Positions 20,386 through 32,531 of a stretch of DNA of 64,000 bases are shown piece by piece. The first letter of the stretch is position 1. Each line of letters opens with the position of its first letter. The notes below the pieces were generated by a model. It did no database searches, had not been told where the DNA came from, and saw only the letters and a program-made list of their open reading frames with translations. The stretch covers positions 434,001 to 498,000 of the forward strand of contig JBLDXI010000032.1 in NCBI GenBank assembly GCA_047495785.1. The letters run 5' to 3'. This stretch comes from Lepidodermella squamata (lineage: Eukaryota; Gastrotricha). The translations under genes and the position numbers were made by a program.

Positions 20386-22183
20386 ATGGCAATCATCTCA
20401 ATACCTTGGGGCGGCATTTTGGCTGCAACAGGGATTACAGCGATTTTTGCTTTCATAGCAGCTTACCGATACGTGAGGAAGTACAGGAACATCTTCAAGG
20501 AGATCGGACTTAACGAGCTGCCTCAGAAAGGATGGACGGGAGGCTGGACTTTGTGGATGGAAAAGGTATTTGAAGACCATTAATCTGCTTATAGAATAAT
20601 TCATCCTCCTGCAGGGAGACAACTTGTTTGAGCTTGAAACGGATCTCATACGAAAGCATGGGAAAGTGTTCGGCTATTTTGAAGGACGCCAGCCTGCAAT
20701 TATGATGGCAGACCCTGATATGCTGAAACAGGTCATGATCAAGGAACACGATCACTTCATTGATCGAAGGGTTTTCTTCGCTGCGAGAGATCGACCAATG
20801 GACCTTCAGGTAACAAACCTGACCGGCCGGCGATGGAAGCATGTAAGGCAGCAGTTGACGCCAGCGTTTACCCCTGCGAATATGAGAAGAATGGAGCCTT
20901 TGATACAAAAGGTCGTTGACCAGCTCTATGTGAACATTGAAAAGCAGGCGCTAATTTCGAAGCCATTCGATGCTAAAGAGTAAGATGCGCTTTTCTTATT
21001 CTGCGCACTTGGTTAAATTCCGTGACATCGCATTAGATACGCCGGGTTTTATACTCTAGATGCAGTCGCATCAGTGGCATTCGGTTTGGAAATTGATTCG
21101 TTCAACAACCAGCAAAACCCCTTTGTAACCAATGCGAAGAAAGTGTTCTCAGTGGTTCCGCTAACAGGCTCATTCATCGCCTCATTACGTAATCATAGTT
21201 TCCTATGCTAGGCTTAATTGCTAGAGGTAATACATTAATTTTGATAGTCCTCTTCCCTGGGTTCACGGAAGCGTTGTTGAAAATGCTTCCGATCTGGTCA
21301 ATGGTTGCTAAACTTTTCAAACTTTTCCAAGACGTAATTGAAGAGGAAATTGAGAGGCGAAAGCAGCCAGAAGTGGCGGCTCAGCGTCATGACTTTCTGT
21401 CTATGGTGATACCGCTCGAAAGAGATCCCAAAGACCCGAAAAACAAGGAATTTGTTGAATACGACGAGCTCGGAGGGGTTTGGCTTCGAAATGGTCTTAC
21501 GAGAGATGAAATAATCGGACAATCGGTCCTGTTCTTCCTTGCTGGCTATGAGACAACCGCGACTACTCTTACTATGGCCTTGCTTGCACTATGCGAGAAT
21601 CCTCATGTTCAAGAGAAGCTCTACCAAGATTTGCGCAAAGCTTTCCCGGAAGATGGCAAGGCATTCACGATGGATGCCTTGAATGAAGTACCCTATCTCG
21701 ACATGGTCGTGAATGAGACGCTGCGCTATTACACGCCTGTCCTAAGGTAACATACCGCCAAACTTTGGTGGCTAATTTTTCTGATGAATATAATTTGTTT
21801 TCAGGGTGGATCGAATGTGCACCTCCGAAACAGTTATCAGTGGTATAACTATACCAAAAGGGGTCACTGTTATCATTCCAGTTAGTGCTGTACATCATGA
21901 CCCTGACTACTGGACTGATGTCGATAAATTCATACCTGAGCGATTTTCTGCAGAAAACTCGGAAAGCCTGATACAGAATGCTTTCATTCCTTTTGGAGAT
22001 GGTAACAGGCATTGCATTGGGATGAGGTTGGCTCTTCTAGAGCTCAAAATGGCACTAGCAAAGCTAATCCTCGGTTTTAAATTTACGATTTCCCCCGAAA
22101 CTGATTTGCCCATTAGGTGGTTGCCCACAGCGTTCAGGACTCCCCATTGTAGCATCATGCTCCAACCAGAACGAAGACTATGA
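20386..22183 (+). CDS. Cytochrome P450 monooxygenase, CYP3-clan-like
   Basis: Five exons, 20386-20565, 20615-20979, 21037-21188, 21248-21746 and 21805-22183, join cleanly (introns 49-59 nt) into 524 aa, a usual microsomal P450 length. An N-terminal anchor (about residues 8-28, GGILAATGITAIFAFIAA) places it in the ER membrane. Family motifs are the I-helix oxygen-binding FLAGYETTATT, the K-helix ETLR (ExxR), and the haem loop PFGDGNRHCIG with its Cys ligand. The arrangement and the GD.L.ELE region resemble the CYP3 clan (CYP3A/CYP5-like), which oxidises xenobiotics or lipids; the substrate cannot be inferred. AATAAA lies at 22440-22445. No key residue is missing. Confidence 0.93.
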
Positions 22184-23707
22184 ACCTTTCATAGATTTTC
22201 TTGGCAGATTAACGGCTTTATAATCAAAAATCAACCTCAAGTTGTAATCATCGGCAATTTATTATTGCAAGATTAAGTACTCGCTTCGCTTGACGTGAAT
22301 TAATTTAATATCACGCCCGGCGGGCTGGGTAAAGCGGAGAGAGTTTTATTTTATCATTTTTCCTTCTCATTTTCTGTATAATACTGTCATTTTCTTTGTA
22401 AATGCTTTTATATTGTTTATTCGAAGGAACAAATGACCAAATAAAGAGAATGTATGATTAGATATAAAGCATCCCTATTTGACTGTACTTGCGTTTGAAG
22501 GCGAGTTGACTCTTCGAACATCGAATGGAGTTTTTTCTATCTAGCCGAGTTCCATGCAGATTGGTATAATAATTTGTGGGATATTTTTGAAGCGTCTGAT
22601 GTTGCACAACCTGATAGGACCATTCAGAACATTCTCCAGAATTGGGCTTATGATGCCGATGACTAAAACTGACAAAAGGAAGCGCGTTTTTGCAAAAAAT
22701 TACGTTCCAGTGTGTTTGACTATTATTTCATTATCTACCGGTTTCAACAAAAAGGTCGTGAATGAATTGAGACAGTCTAAGCTGACTAAAGTTTTGTAAT
22801 ACATATATAAGATCAAAACAGAGAATTATGATACAAGGATGCCAAGGATGTACAAAACCATGTATTTTATGTTCAGTGCAAGTTTTCAATATCAATTGGG
22901 CCCTCGTGACTGCCTTCGACACCGTTAAGGATTCCTTAATTTTTGCTCTAAATATCTAAGGATTCCTCAATCACGTATTCATCAGTTATCAAACCGCAAA
23001 GTCTCCTCTTTGATCATGGTTCGTTCTTCTTTATTTTTTCGAAAGCTGCATAGGTTGCGATTCGCCAACAAAAGGACTGTCAATTTTTTTATTACTCCAT
23101 TCATTTTTTATCTTCGCTTTTCTTTTTTTGAATAGAGCGAGCAGGTTAAAGGAGGTTTTTCATTCCCGAAAATCGTTCGCACTCCACCAGAATATAACGT
23201 ATAATGTGACAAAAATGCATTTTTGTTTGTTTGTGGAAATATCTTTTTACGTCGCTTCAAGCAAGTGATAAGATAAGTGCGGAATATCTGATTGGCTCGT
23301 TGAAATAGGTCGGTCAAACTTATGCTGAGGATTCAGTCTGGAAAAATCTCAAGAACAAGACTACTCTTGCTACATACATATTTATATATGCTGTCTCACG
23401 CCCTTATTCTCTCATTTTCCTATAGCTTTATCTGGCCAAATTTCCAAAGAAGGGCTACAACGCTCATCTTTGTTATCGATTACGCCTCGCACGCTTGCAA
23501 AACTTGATCGACACCGTAAACAACACGCACATGTAATCAAATATTTAATATTTTTTATTGCTTTTCGCTACTGCAGCGCTATAACCATCAAGGTACCTAT
23601 TTTACCTGTCTGTCGCTTTACTAGCTACAAACAGTTACTGGCAGCTAGTTTATATTATATAGACACATCGATTTTGTCACTCGTAGTCACACCTTTTCTA
23701 CCTTAAA
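22184..23707. other. Intergenic stretch between P450 and methyltransferase genes
   Basis: P450 3' UTR followed by AT-rich sequence without a recognisable gene. A sequence like the recurrent motif (ggttaaaggaggttttt) is at about 23144-23160. Confidence 0.45.
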
Positions 23708-24325
23708 ATGTCACCAAATCAAACAGCACAAAGCAAGACCGATGGAGGAGGATTCAGGAAAAGTTACACCGATCAAGGCGTTGAGGGGTACTATAGAAAA
23801 TCCGGAAGTTATTACCGCAACCCTCACGAAGCAAAGATTTCAGACGCAATAAAATACTGTTTCAACGAGAGAAAATGGCTGAAAGATGATTTGATTAAGA
23901 CCGATTTGAAAATACTGGATCTAGCCTGTGGCAGTGGCGAGGCAACTTTGGCCTTTCAATCTCTAGGAATCACCGATGATATATCCGGAATCGACCCTTT
24001 TACAGCCGATGCTTATCTAGATAGAACCGGCACGCGGGCTGAGACATTCACCTTTTCAGACATAGCTACACTGGGAGTTCTCGAGGGTCGTAGCTACGAT
24101 TTAATCGTATGCAGCTACGCCATGCATTTGTGCCCTCAATCGCTGTTAGTTTTGCTGTGCTATAACCTAGCGATGATCTCGCGATATCTCGTCATTAGTT
24201 CGCCTCATAAATTGCCGCATCTGGAAGGTTCCAACAGCTACGGTTGGCAACTCATCGACCATGTAGTACATGAACGCGTTCATTTGAGACTATTCAAGTC
24301 AACTATTCTTGATGAATCATCCTAA
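23708..24325 (+). CDS. Class I SAM-dependent methyltransferase-like protein
   Basis: Single exon, 205 aa. The SAM-binding motif I is ILDLACGSGEATLAF (about residues 72-86), followed by an acidic residue at the end of strand 2 (GIDPF) and a motif with YDLIVCSYAMHL typical of small class I methyltransferases. The N-terminus (SYTDQGVEGYYRKSG...YYRNPHE) is Tyr-rich. The substrate is unknown. The gene has no intron, unlike most neighbours, and AATAAA is at 24359-24364. It lies between the P450 and the WAP gene. A bacterial, fungal or algal origin is possible but not shown. Confidence 0.75.
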   Translation: MSPNQTAQSKTDGGGFRKSYTDQGVEGYYRKSGSYYRNPHEAKISDAIKYCFNERKWLKDDLIKTDLKILDLACGSGEATLAFQSLGITDDISGIDPFTADAYLDRTGTRAETFTFSDIATLGVLEGRSYDLIVCSYAMHLCPQSLLVLLCYNLAMISRYLVISSPHKLPHLEGSNSYGWQLIDHVVHERVHLRLFKSTILDESS

Positions 24326-24625
24326 TTTTTCAAAATCTGTGATTTGTGATATTTTTTAAATAAAATCAGCAAAATGATGTGATTAGTAATTTAATTGAGC
24401 TAGAATGCTGCCTTATATTCACCCACGCAACCATCAGACTTATAGAGCATTTTTATATGCCATAAGCAACAATATTCTTCCCTCTACGTGCAAACTCCTC
24501 AACAAAAAACTCAGTAAACAAAAGGTTCAAGCAACACGCGCTATGACTATAGCAAGTGTATATGTATACACAAATTACAGCCATCTTAATTGATGTTAAT
24601 TCAATGTAAAATACACCCAGTCGCC

Positions 24626-25294
24626 ATGTTTATTCAGGCTCTAGTTGTTTCACTAGTGTCAATTTCCTACTTCGAAATTTGCCTCGCTGACGACCCGTGC
24701 GTCAGGCCAGCTGGCTGTATTGACCCGTGTTCAAATGCAAAGTGCAAAGGTGTTAAATTTCGCAATGAAAACCCGCCTTAGAAAAAGTGTTTTGTTTTAA
24801 CAGCCTATCCTAATGCCTTTTGCATGCCGTATTTCTGCGGTGGAGGTTGCGATTACCTGTTCTACCTGAACGGACGTCGCGTTATCTGCGACCCGGTTGA
24901 AACTACGACGTCCTCCTCAATTGAAACAACCACAGCGCTGATGCGACCCGAGTGCCCGGAAGTTCCATCTGGCATTGTTGGCACGTGCGCTAACTTGTGC
25001 TTCAACTGCGCGGATCGCCAGCAACTGTGCTGCTCGAACGGCTGTGGCACGCTGTGTAAAGACCCGATAATGGTGCCGTACAACGGCACTGACATCACGA
25101 CAACGGAGCCTATACCGCTAATTTTGCAACGCCTGAAATTGCAAGTCAGTGGCTCGTGCCCGCCGTTGCCGCCGGGCCAATGTCTGCCCGAGGTACCGAG
25201 CTGCGAGTTCATTTGTCCGATTCGAGGTCAATTATGCTGCTCCAACGGCTGTGGCAGTAAAACGTGCATGGACCCCAGCTTTTACAGCGTGTGA
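24626..25294 (+). CDS. Secreted cysteine-rich protein with WAP-type repeats
   Basis: Exons 24626-24749 and 24804-25294 join in phase 1 to give 204 aa. I chose the ATG at 24626 because it starts a clean signal peptide (MFIQALVVSLVSISYFEICLA) and has a better context than the in-frame ATG at 24593. The mature part begins with a cysteine module (DPCVRPAGCIDPC...CMPYFCGGGCDYLFYLNGRRVIC). Two WAP-like four-disulfide modules then follow, each ending in QLCCSNGCG. WAP domains are usually secreted protease inhibitors or antimicrobial proteins; which applies here is unknown. A Thr-rich linker with an N-glycosylation site separates the modules. AATAAA at 25299-25304 is only five bases after the stop, an extremely short 3' UTR. 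Confidence 0.85.
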
Positions 25295-25953
25295 GAACAA
25301 TAAAAATGCCGAAGTTTTTCATTCAAAAATTTCCTTTTTTTATTGATATCGAACAAAAAAACACGTGTCCTTTGAGTGTGACAACCTTAACAATTTTGCA
25401 AAATATTTCGCTCAGCCCATGAAATGCTACATTAACGCGGATAATACACATGATTATTATGGATTTGGATAATGAGAGTATATACGTTCAAGGAATAACA
25501 GCACAAAGGATGGCCCAGCACCTATTCGGCAGAATAACGAGCCACAAAAAATAACATGTTAGAGCGAAAAAACCGAAACATTGAAAGAATAAACGCACAC
25601 CGTAAGTCGTTAACAAGCAGTATCGCATTAGGTATTTTTGATGATAGTCTCGAGGAGAAAATGCAGATATTTTAATGGTTAAATGATGATTTTTCTCGAA
25701 CTCAAAATCGTATCAACAAAAACTGAATTTTACGTTTTAAACCGTTTCACAATGAAAGAGAGAATTAATATATTTTTTACATAATATAGTGTAGTATTCA
25801 TCATCAGCTCAAACAACAAGATCTAGGAAAACAAAGATTTTGGTCAGTCAACTCAATTCAATAAAAAAAATAGTAATGTTTTTGGTGATGTTTTCCTGTC
25901 TGCGTTCAACTTCTTGATGGGCGATAAAATATAAATAAAAATACTACACGATT
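25295..25953. other. 3' flanks of the WAP gene and IRE1 (convergent)
   Basis: AT-rich sequence without a gene. It presumably contains the 3' UTR of the minus-strand IRE1 gene. Confidence 0.5.
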
Positions 25954-28900
25954 TTACTCTTCGCTATTGTTGGACTGTTTATCAATTGGTGTAGGCTGGG
26001 GCTGAGTTAAGGTAGAAGGTGGTGGCGTGTTATCTGGCGTTGGCCGCGGTGCGATTCCGGCCGGTCGCAGCGATTCAACTGGGGTGTTGGTGCGCTTCGG
26101 CGGCGAATTCGCACTGACCTGCTTGCAGTAGTAGCCTGAAAGTGGCGGCTCGTCGCCGATGCACGACGCCGCGCGGTACACGTGGATCAGCAGGCGAGGA
26201 AAGCGGTTCGTGAAAAACGTCAAAAACCCGTCTGGAATTTCACCAAGCGCCAGTTTTACCGGCTCAGGCAGTTCCTTTAAAGATTATATGAAAAAAATGA
26301 ATTTCCAATTAGCAAAAATGAAACTAAAATCTTAGTAAAATAACGAAATTAGAAATAAAAATCCTCCTTAAAATGTTACCTGATAATGATGCTTTTTGTT
26401 GCGAATAGCGCGCATCAAATCGCGAACTGAATTGCCGCGATAACTGCGGTGCGATCGCAGTTCAGCTTGCAATTCGTCGCCGACATGCCGCCGCCAGTCG
26501 TGGTTGACAATGTAAGAGGCGCCGCGTTCCAAATTGGTCAGTGCCGGGCACCCATCGCCCGGTTGTACTTTTTCCAACCGATCAGAAACGTCGAGCAAGA
26601 AAGACAACTGTTTGCCTAGAAAATCGATAAAATAAGTTGAAATGAAAATCCTCCTTAAAAATGAATAAGCCAATCAAAAATTCGAAATATATCAGAAAAT
26701 TGTTCAAATTCTTTTGAATTTATGTTTAATCAGTAATATCGAGTTATAACTTACCATTTGGCCAAAAAGTAGGGTGAACAAGGCATTCCTGTACAGTTGG
26801 TCGCTTCTGCGGGTCGAAAACAACCATCCATTCGCATAGATCCTTCGCCGGGTAAAAACCGAGCTGTTGCAACTCGAAAAAGTCAGCCTTGCCCGATTGA
26901 ATGTTAACCTGGCGACGCAGCGGTTCGCCAAACGGGTGTTTACCACTCGTCATTGCGTAATAAATCAGACAACCGGCTGAAAATATGTCAACAGCCGGCG
27001 TAATATTCGGCATTTTACTCGTTTCAACAATATTTCCATCCCCAGCTCCAGTGCCATTCGCCGGGAAGCAGTGCAGCAAAATCTCTGGGGCGATCCAACC
27101 CTCAGTTCCGCCGATTGTTCGGCCCATGGTCGATGATTTTGCGACCCAACTTGACGAATGCGAAATCCGTTTGCAAAGCCCGAAATCGCTGATCATCGCC
27201 CGAACTCTCGTATTTGTCTTACTTTCAGGCATTGAAATCAACACATTAGCTGGCTTCAAATCGCGATGAACGATTCCAAGGCTATGCAAATGTTGGAGCC
27301 CATGTAAAGCCTGTTCAATGATGGTCAACGGAGGCAATGGGCAGGTTTCGGTTAATTTCCCTTCAACGTAATCTGCCAGTGTCCCGGCGGCTAGTTCAAG
27401 TGCCAAATAGCAGAAATGCGAGTCAGTTTCAGTCAAAAAATAGCGGATCACATTAGAATGTTTATCAGATAACCGGAGTAATTGCGCTTCTTTCTCGGCT
27501 AGGCCGCATAATTCAGGTACAAGTCGCTTGACAGCAACTCTTCTACCATCGAATTTACCCTCGTAAACAATAGTGCCAGCAGAACCATAGCCTAAAATGG
27601 TATCAGGGTAGAATTCGAGTTTGCCAACGTGGTACACTTTGCGACCAGACGAGTCTGTATGATCCAATATCGTGCTTTTTGTGGTTTGAGCCCCGGTTGA
27701 TGATGAAACTGGCTTTTTACGACCACGAGTGAAATAGAAAGAAGTGCCAACTGCAACCACGACCGCGACTAATAGCGACGATAAATAAAAGGCGAACCCC
27801 ATTAAATGATCAGTATCAGGGGTCGCATCGTCGCCGGCAGTTGGCCCGGGCAATCGAGGTACATTAGGAATGAAACTAGGGTAACTGAATAAATCGCCAT
27901 GAGCTGGTATCAACTCGAGCGCAGTTTTATCAGGCATATTGTAGTAGCCCTGTAAATACGACCCAGTTTTCTCTTCTTCGACACTTTTCGGCATGTTAGT
28001 CGGATGAGGTGCAACTTCCACAGAACCACCGGCTAATAGCTGCTGTTTGTCATTCGCCAACAACTTAATGGAATCTTGCATTAGACCAAGGGTAGGCATA
28101 GTATAGGCACCGTATTTTGACGAGCCGACAAACAAAATGGCTTGGATACTTGGCGCTAATAGTGCAGTTCGTTGACGAAAGGAGAGATCTTTCAGCAATG
28201 AGGACGGCCCTTTAGGGTTTAACAGTAGATTTAAGGCGTCTGGGACGAATGTATTAAATGGAACTCTTTGCAATCCAGCAGCTTCCCATAGAAAAATTCC
28301 CGCCACCGGAGATCCGAAATCTTTAAACCACAGCAGTTCGCCCGTGGTTTCATCAGCTGTTGCTAATATTCCTCCTGTGCTGGTGGTTAAATGACGCAAA
28401 TCGTAGTCTTGAACGTCGAGATTTGCGTGGGATGAATAATCCATAAATGAGCCGAACCACTTCTTTTGACGTGAGTTAGAATCGAAAACGCCCAGATTGT
28501 ACTCACTTCGTCCGACGTAAGCTATTTCACTTGCTTGCGATGGATGTTCATTATTGGCGGGGCACATTTTCTCGAAACCACGATCCAGCGTTACTGTCTC
28601 CACTTTCTCGCCACTGGTCATATCTAAAAGAAATAATTTTCTATAGACTAGTCATTTATTGAAATTGCAATTCTTACTGATGGCGATCCAAACATCCCGC
28701 TTTGAGCCGGCGTACAAGTGACCATTCGCAGTCCGTGAAGGAGACAACGCCACGAGTTGTGGTATAGAAAAAGGGTATTTTGACAATTGGTTGCCATCAT
28801 AAGCGTATAAAGAGCCGTCTTTAGGGTTTGGAATGAGCAAGAACTCTTTCACGCTGTCTTGTGTGACCTGAGTGTGAAATTGAGAAATAACAGATGAATG

Positions 28901-29260
28901 ATTGATCAGTTGACTGCAAAACGCACTTTAATCAGAGGTTCTTCTGTAGTTTTCCATAACAAGCTACCACTTCGCTGACCGACACAGTGTAACGAGCCAT
29001 CCATCGTCAATACGACCTGAAATTATATGCGTGAACCAGGAGTGTTGAAACACACGCCATGCTGAAATTACCATATGTCTGTCTACATTAGTCGTCTTAA
29101 GTTCTTGAGGAGCATTGCCGACCAGAGAACTCGCAGGTGACGGAAAGTCATCAACGGCAACGACGGATAAATCGGCACTCTGGTTAGCTCTAGCTGTTCT
29201 TGAGCAGATTAAAAGCAGGAGCGCCAACAATGACGCCAAGGAAGGTAGATCAGACCGCAT
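25954..29260 (-). CDS. ERN1: IRE1: ER stress sensor kinase/endoribonuclease
   Basis: Six exons on the minus strand: 29260-29072, 29016-28927, 28867-28678, 28623-26755, 26615-26380 and 26274-25954, total 964 aa (human ERN1 is 977). A signal peptide (LLALLLLICS) leads into the luminal stress-sensing domain (MDGSLHCVGQRSGSLLW, NPKDGSLYAY). A membrane segment follows at about 430-455 (FYLSSLLVAVVVAVGTSFYF). The cytosolic kinase has the VAVK lysine, HRDLKPANVL and DFG (ISDFGLCKR). The C-terminal KEN RNase runs from QLSFLLDVSDRLEK through GYYCKQ. All catalytic motifs are present, so the protein should splice XBP1-type mRNA in the unfolded protein response. The start is the first ATG after an in-frame stop. 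Two introns carry the recurrent TTTTAAGGAGGATTTT motif. Confidence 0.95.
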
Positions 29261-30207
29261 GCCGGAATCGTTCGCGTTCACATATCATTTTCAATTATTC
29301 AGTACTCTCTGAACTCATTTTGCTAGCTAGAAAACGATGAAAAATATAAAGAAGTTATTAGCAACCAGCTGATGAGCATGTGTGAAAAGCTGTCCGCTGT
29401 CTCAATTATTTTCAAAATATTGTTCATGCGGTGACGAAAATCAAACGAGAGTTCCTGCATAAAGACATAAATAGCTGAATTTCACAAGCTGAACCAAAAG
29501 TTGAACCAACACCATTTACGAATTTCACGGCTCCGAGGACGCTCTCGGCCTCTTAGACGTCCCTTTCATGAATTGAGTTCAAAGCAAAACCACAAGATGT
29601 AAACAGTTATACTAACAAGAGTTAAAGCCATGAATCAGCGGCCACGTATGAAGGAAACATCGAGAGCTTCGCATCATGATGCAAGAGCCAAAAAAAACAG
29701 GGTGACCTCACAAAAGTATTCCCGCGTAAATTCAAATCATTTTCAACGAAGAATTTTATCCACATGTAATCCTTGTTTTAATAGAAATTTTTATATGAAA
29801 CTGAATTTCAGCTATTAAAAAAAGCAACGCGTTTTTTTGTAGGCGCAGCGGCGCCGGCATGTTTTCTTTGTTTTTGTTCAGCTTTTTCGGCAATGATCGT
29901 GCCCCTATGTGACGTGTCATCACAGCATGTGACATGATCCTTCTTTCGTAAATTCGCGTGATTTTCTGCGCCAAGTATTTGCAGTTTTTAGCTTCAAATC
30001 GTATATCCATCAACCCGTAAGCGCGGCGTTTTTAAAATGTAGTTCGCGACTTTCGACTTCCTCTAGTCTTCAATTTTCGGCTTGGAATTTAGAATTACTA
30101 TTTTACATTCCCCCCGCTGCTGAGTCATAATTTCATGGAACTTGACATTTCTATGTTCAATTTTCTCACTAATAGGCTTGAATTTATTTCTCCTGGTATC
30201 GTTAGTA
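29261..30207. promoter_or_regulatory. Divergent promoter region of IRE1 and cyclophilin, with TGACGTGTCA element
   Basis: About 950 bp separate the two divergent start codons and contain no convincing gene. TGACGTGTCA at 29910-29919 contains TGACGTGT, which resembles the UPRE bound by XBP1/ATF6-type bZIP factors. A second TGTGACATGATC half-like site follows. The match is to a short known consensus and may be chance. Confidence 0.35.
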
Positions 30208-30781
30208 ATGGCCAACCCTCGTGTCTTTTTCGACATCTCCATCGATGGCGCCAATGCTGGCCGCCTGACCTTCGAGTTGCTCGCCAACGACGTTCCCCGC
30301 ACCGCTGAGAACTTCCGTGCCCTCTGCACCGGCGAGAAGGGCGTTGGCAAGTCTGGCAAGCCCCTTCACTACAAGGGCAGCGCTTTCCACCGGTAAATAA
30401 ATACCTCAACTTGTAATGATTTGTATTTCATAATCTCAACATCTTCGTAGTGTCATCCCCGACTTCATGTGCCAAGGTGGTGACTTCACCGCTGGCAACG
30501 GCACTGGTGGCGAGTCGATCTACGGTGCCAAGTTCCAGGACGAAAACTTCAAGCACAAGCACACCGGCCCTGGCCTCCTGTCCATGGCTAACGCTGGCCC
30601 CAACACCAACGGTTCGCAGTTCTTCTTGACCACCGTCGCCTGCCCGTGGCTCGACGGCAAGCACGTTGTCTTCGGCAAGATGGTCGAGGGCCACGACCTC
30701 CTGAAGACCATCGAAAAGTGCGGCAGCAAGTCCGGCACTCCTACCAAGCGTGTCGTCATCGCTGACTGCGGCCAACTGTAA
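30208..30781 (+). CDS. Cyclophilin (peptidyl-prolyl isomerase), divergent-loop type
   Basis: Exons 30208-30392 and 30451-30781 give 171 aa, the size of cytosolic cyclophilin A plus a short insert. The active-site residues are visible: the Arg and Phe of [15 protein letters not shown], the Gln of SQFFLTT, and the Trp of [12 protein letters not shown]. The [10 protein letters not shown] segment is the divergent loop seen in nematode, plant and some other cyclophilins, with a Cys pair that may respond to redox state. It catalyses cis-trans isomerisation of X-Pro bonds and would bind cyclosporin. There is no signal peptide, so it is cytosolic or nuclear. Codon use is strongly biased to C/G-ending codons compared with its neighbours, as expected of a very highly expressed gene. 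Confidence 0.96.
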
Positions 30782-31055
30782 ACATGACATCGCAATTCCA
30801 CAATTTATGAAGCGTTGTGAACGCTTAAAAACAAGGACAATATTGATCAATATGAACCTATAAATGATAAATATTAGTCATGCTATTGCAAATAATGTCT
30901 ACTATTGAATTATATTGAAACTGCTTTGCTATAGTCAGAGGACCGTTGTGCGTAATAAGTCTTTTTCCTGATTATCTTGCCTGGTGATTTCGTGGAAGTA
31001 AATCTTTCGTTGGCTAAAAACGCTGTTTGTAATTGATAGAGTTATGTAACTGAAA

Positions 31056-32531
31056 ATGACGTCAACGGAACTTCAACATTGCTTGACGCTGGACGCGAGG
31101 TACGCCCCACTGCGCTTTCAGGATTCATCATTTCGCACATTATATCTGCGGCGACGGCGTCAGTTGCTTACAGGAGCTTCTCGGTCAAAAGATTATCTTC
31201 AGCTTAGATCACAAATGCTCAAAGTGCAGTTCGGCAATACAGGCCAAGGATCGATACGAGGTTCTATCACCTCGTCACAACAAGACAGCTTCAATCAAAG
31301 CTTTGTTCATAGAACTACTAGTGCGAGTAGACCAATGAGAGGTCCACCATCTATCAATTCGATGATATCAGATACGCCCTCAAAAGCCGGCTCGCCTAGT
31401 CCAGCATCGAATCCAAATAGGCCACCGCCACCTCCAACTTCGTACACATTCAACGGCGTCTTTCACATTTTCGACGACCATACCCAGAAAGTTACCCGGC
31501 TTTTCTTCCTCAATGACGACAAATCTCGCTTGGCAACAGCGTCTAGTGACGGTAAAGTCGTGATTCGTCAAGTTCTTCCGCCCCCAGCGTCGACTGTTGC
31601 GGTTTTGAAGCACAGCTGCGGGGTTGTTGACATGGCTTGCTCGGAAACGAATGAACTACTGGTAACTGCGGCTCAAGATGCTACCGTCAGGCTATGGAGC
31701 CTCTCCCACGCGCAATGCATGCGATCTATAATGTTATCATCGCCTCACATGCCAACTTTGACGCGATTCGTACCGTTGAATAACAACTTCATCTTGGTCG
31801 GAACTTCAAAACAAACCGTGCAATTAATCAACATTTCAACTGGCAGATCGGTGAAGAGAGGAACTGGGAAAATTGGTGGACAGGCTCTATCAATTTGCTT
31901 CCAGCGAGATTTAAAAACTTTTTGGCTCGGCGATGATACTGGATCGATTTACTCCTTTGTAATTGACCCGGCTGTTAGTTCACTGACTCGGATTCATAAG
32001 ATTACAGTTGCTGAGGGAATGCCGATTAATTCATTGGGTTGCCGCATTTTACCTACTTTAAAACGACCGCCTAATTCTACCAAAAAATCTACTTCGACCG
32101 AAGATTCATTGTTATTGATTGGGGCAGGGTCGAATTTATGGCTCTTCACCATTGGCTCGAGTTCATCTAGTTCGAATTCAACTTTGTCACCGCTTTCTGC
32201 TAGTGGAATGAATTCATTAGCGCCTAGACCTGTTTGCCAGGTTCCGATTAGGCTGGACGGAGCTGCTTCATTCGCGCCGCTTTTGACCTCATCGCGTTGG
32301 CTGGTTATTGCTGCTGGGACCGGGGATCCGCACCGAGAACACCTAGTCACCTTGATTGCGGTCGATTCTGCTGCGGCGGTGCCTGATCTGGTTTTTACGG
32401 CCGGGTCTCCAGTTGTGCTAACGGCTCTACCCGGCCATGCGTCGCCTGTTTGCTGCCTCGATTTTGCGTACGACGAAAGCTTGCTAGCCTCTGCCGACAG
32501 CAGTGGTACCGTTATTGTTTGGCGTCGATGA
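31056..32531 (+). CDS. WDR13: WD-repeat protein 13 homologue
   Basis: Single exon, 491 aa (human WDR13 is 485). The N-terminus DARYAPLRF...FRTLYLRRRRQLL matches the family-specific start. A Ser/Pro-rich stretch and then WD40 repeats follow, with recognisable units ending LATASSDGKVVI, LLVTAAQDATVRLWS, FWLGDDTGSIYSF and, last, LLASADSSGTVIVWRR. The final repeat and the VIVWRR end are as in other WDR13 proteins. This is a scaffold propeller; in mammals it is nuclear and linked to transcriptional repression. A Ser/Asn-rich insert lies within a blade at about residues 368-385. AATAAA is at 32673-32678. Confidence 0.92.
   Translation: MTSTELQHCLTLDARYAPLRFQDSSFRTLYLRRRRQLLTGASRSKDYLQLRSQMLKVQFGNTGQGSIRGSITSSQQDSFNQSFVHRTTSASRPMRGPPSINSMISDTPSKAGSPSPASNPNRPPPPPTSYTFNGVFHIFDDHTQKVTRLFFLNDDKSRLATASSDGKVVIRQVLPPPASTVAVLKHSCGVVDMACSETNELLVTAAQDATVRLWSLSHAQCMRSIMLSSPHMPTLTRFVPLNNNFILVGTSKQTVQLINISTGRSVKRGTGKIGGQALSICFQRDLKTFWLGDDTGSIYSFVIDPAVSSLTRIHKITVAEGMPINSLGCRILPTLKRPPNSTKKSTSTEDSLLLIGAGSNLWLFTIGSSSSSSNSTLSPLSASGMNSLAPRPVCQVPIRLDGAASFAPLLTSSRWLVIAAGTGDPHREHLVTLIAVDSAAAVPDLVFTAGSPVVLTALPGHASPVCCLDFAYDESLLASADSSGTVIVWRR

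Noticed and set aside
24590-24749. Earlier in-frame ATG (24593) as start of the WAP-repeat protein
   Set aside because: It would place a hydrophilic extension before the signal peptide; the ATG at 24626 begins the signal peptide directly.
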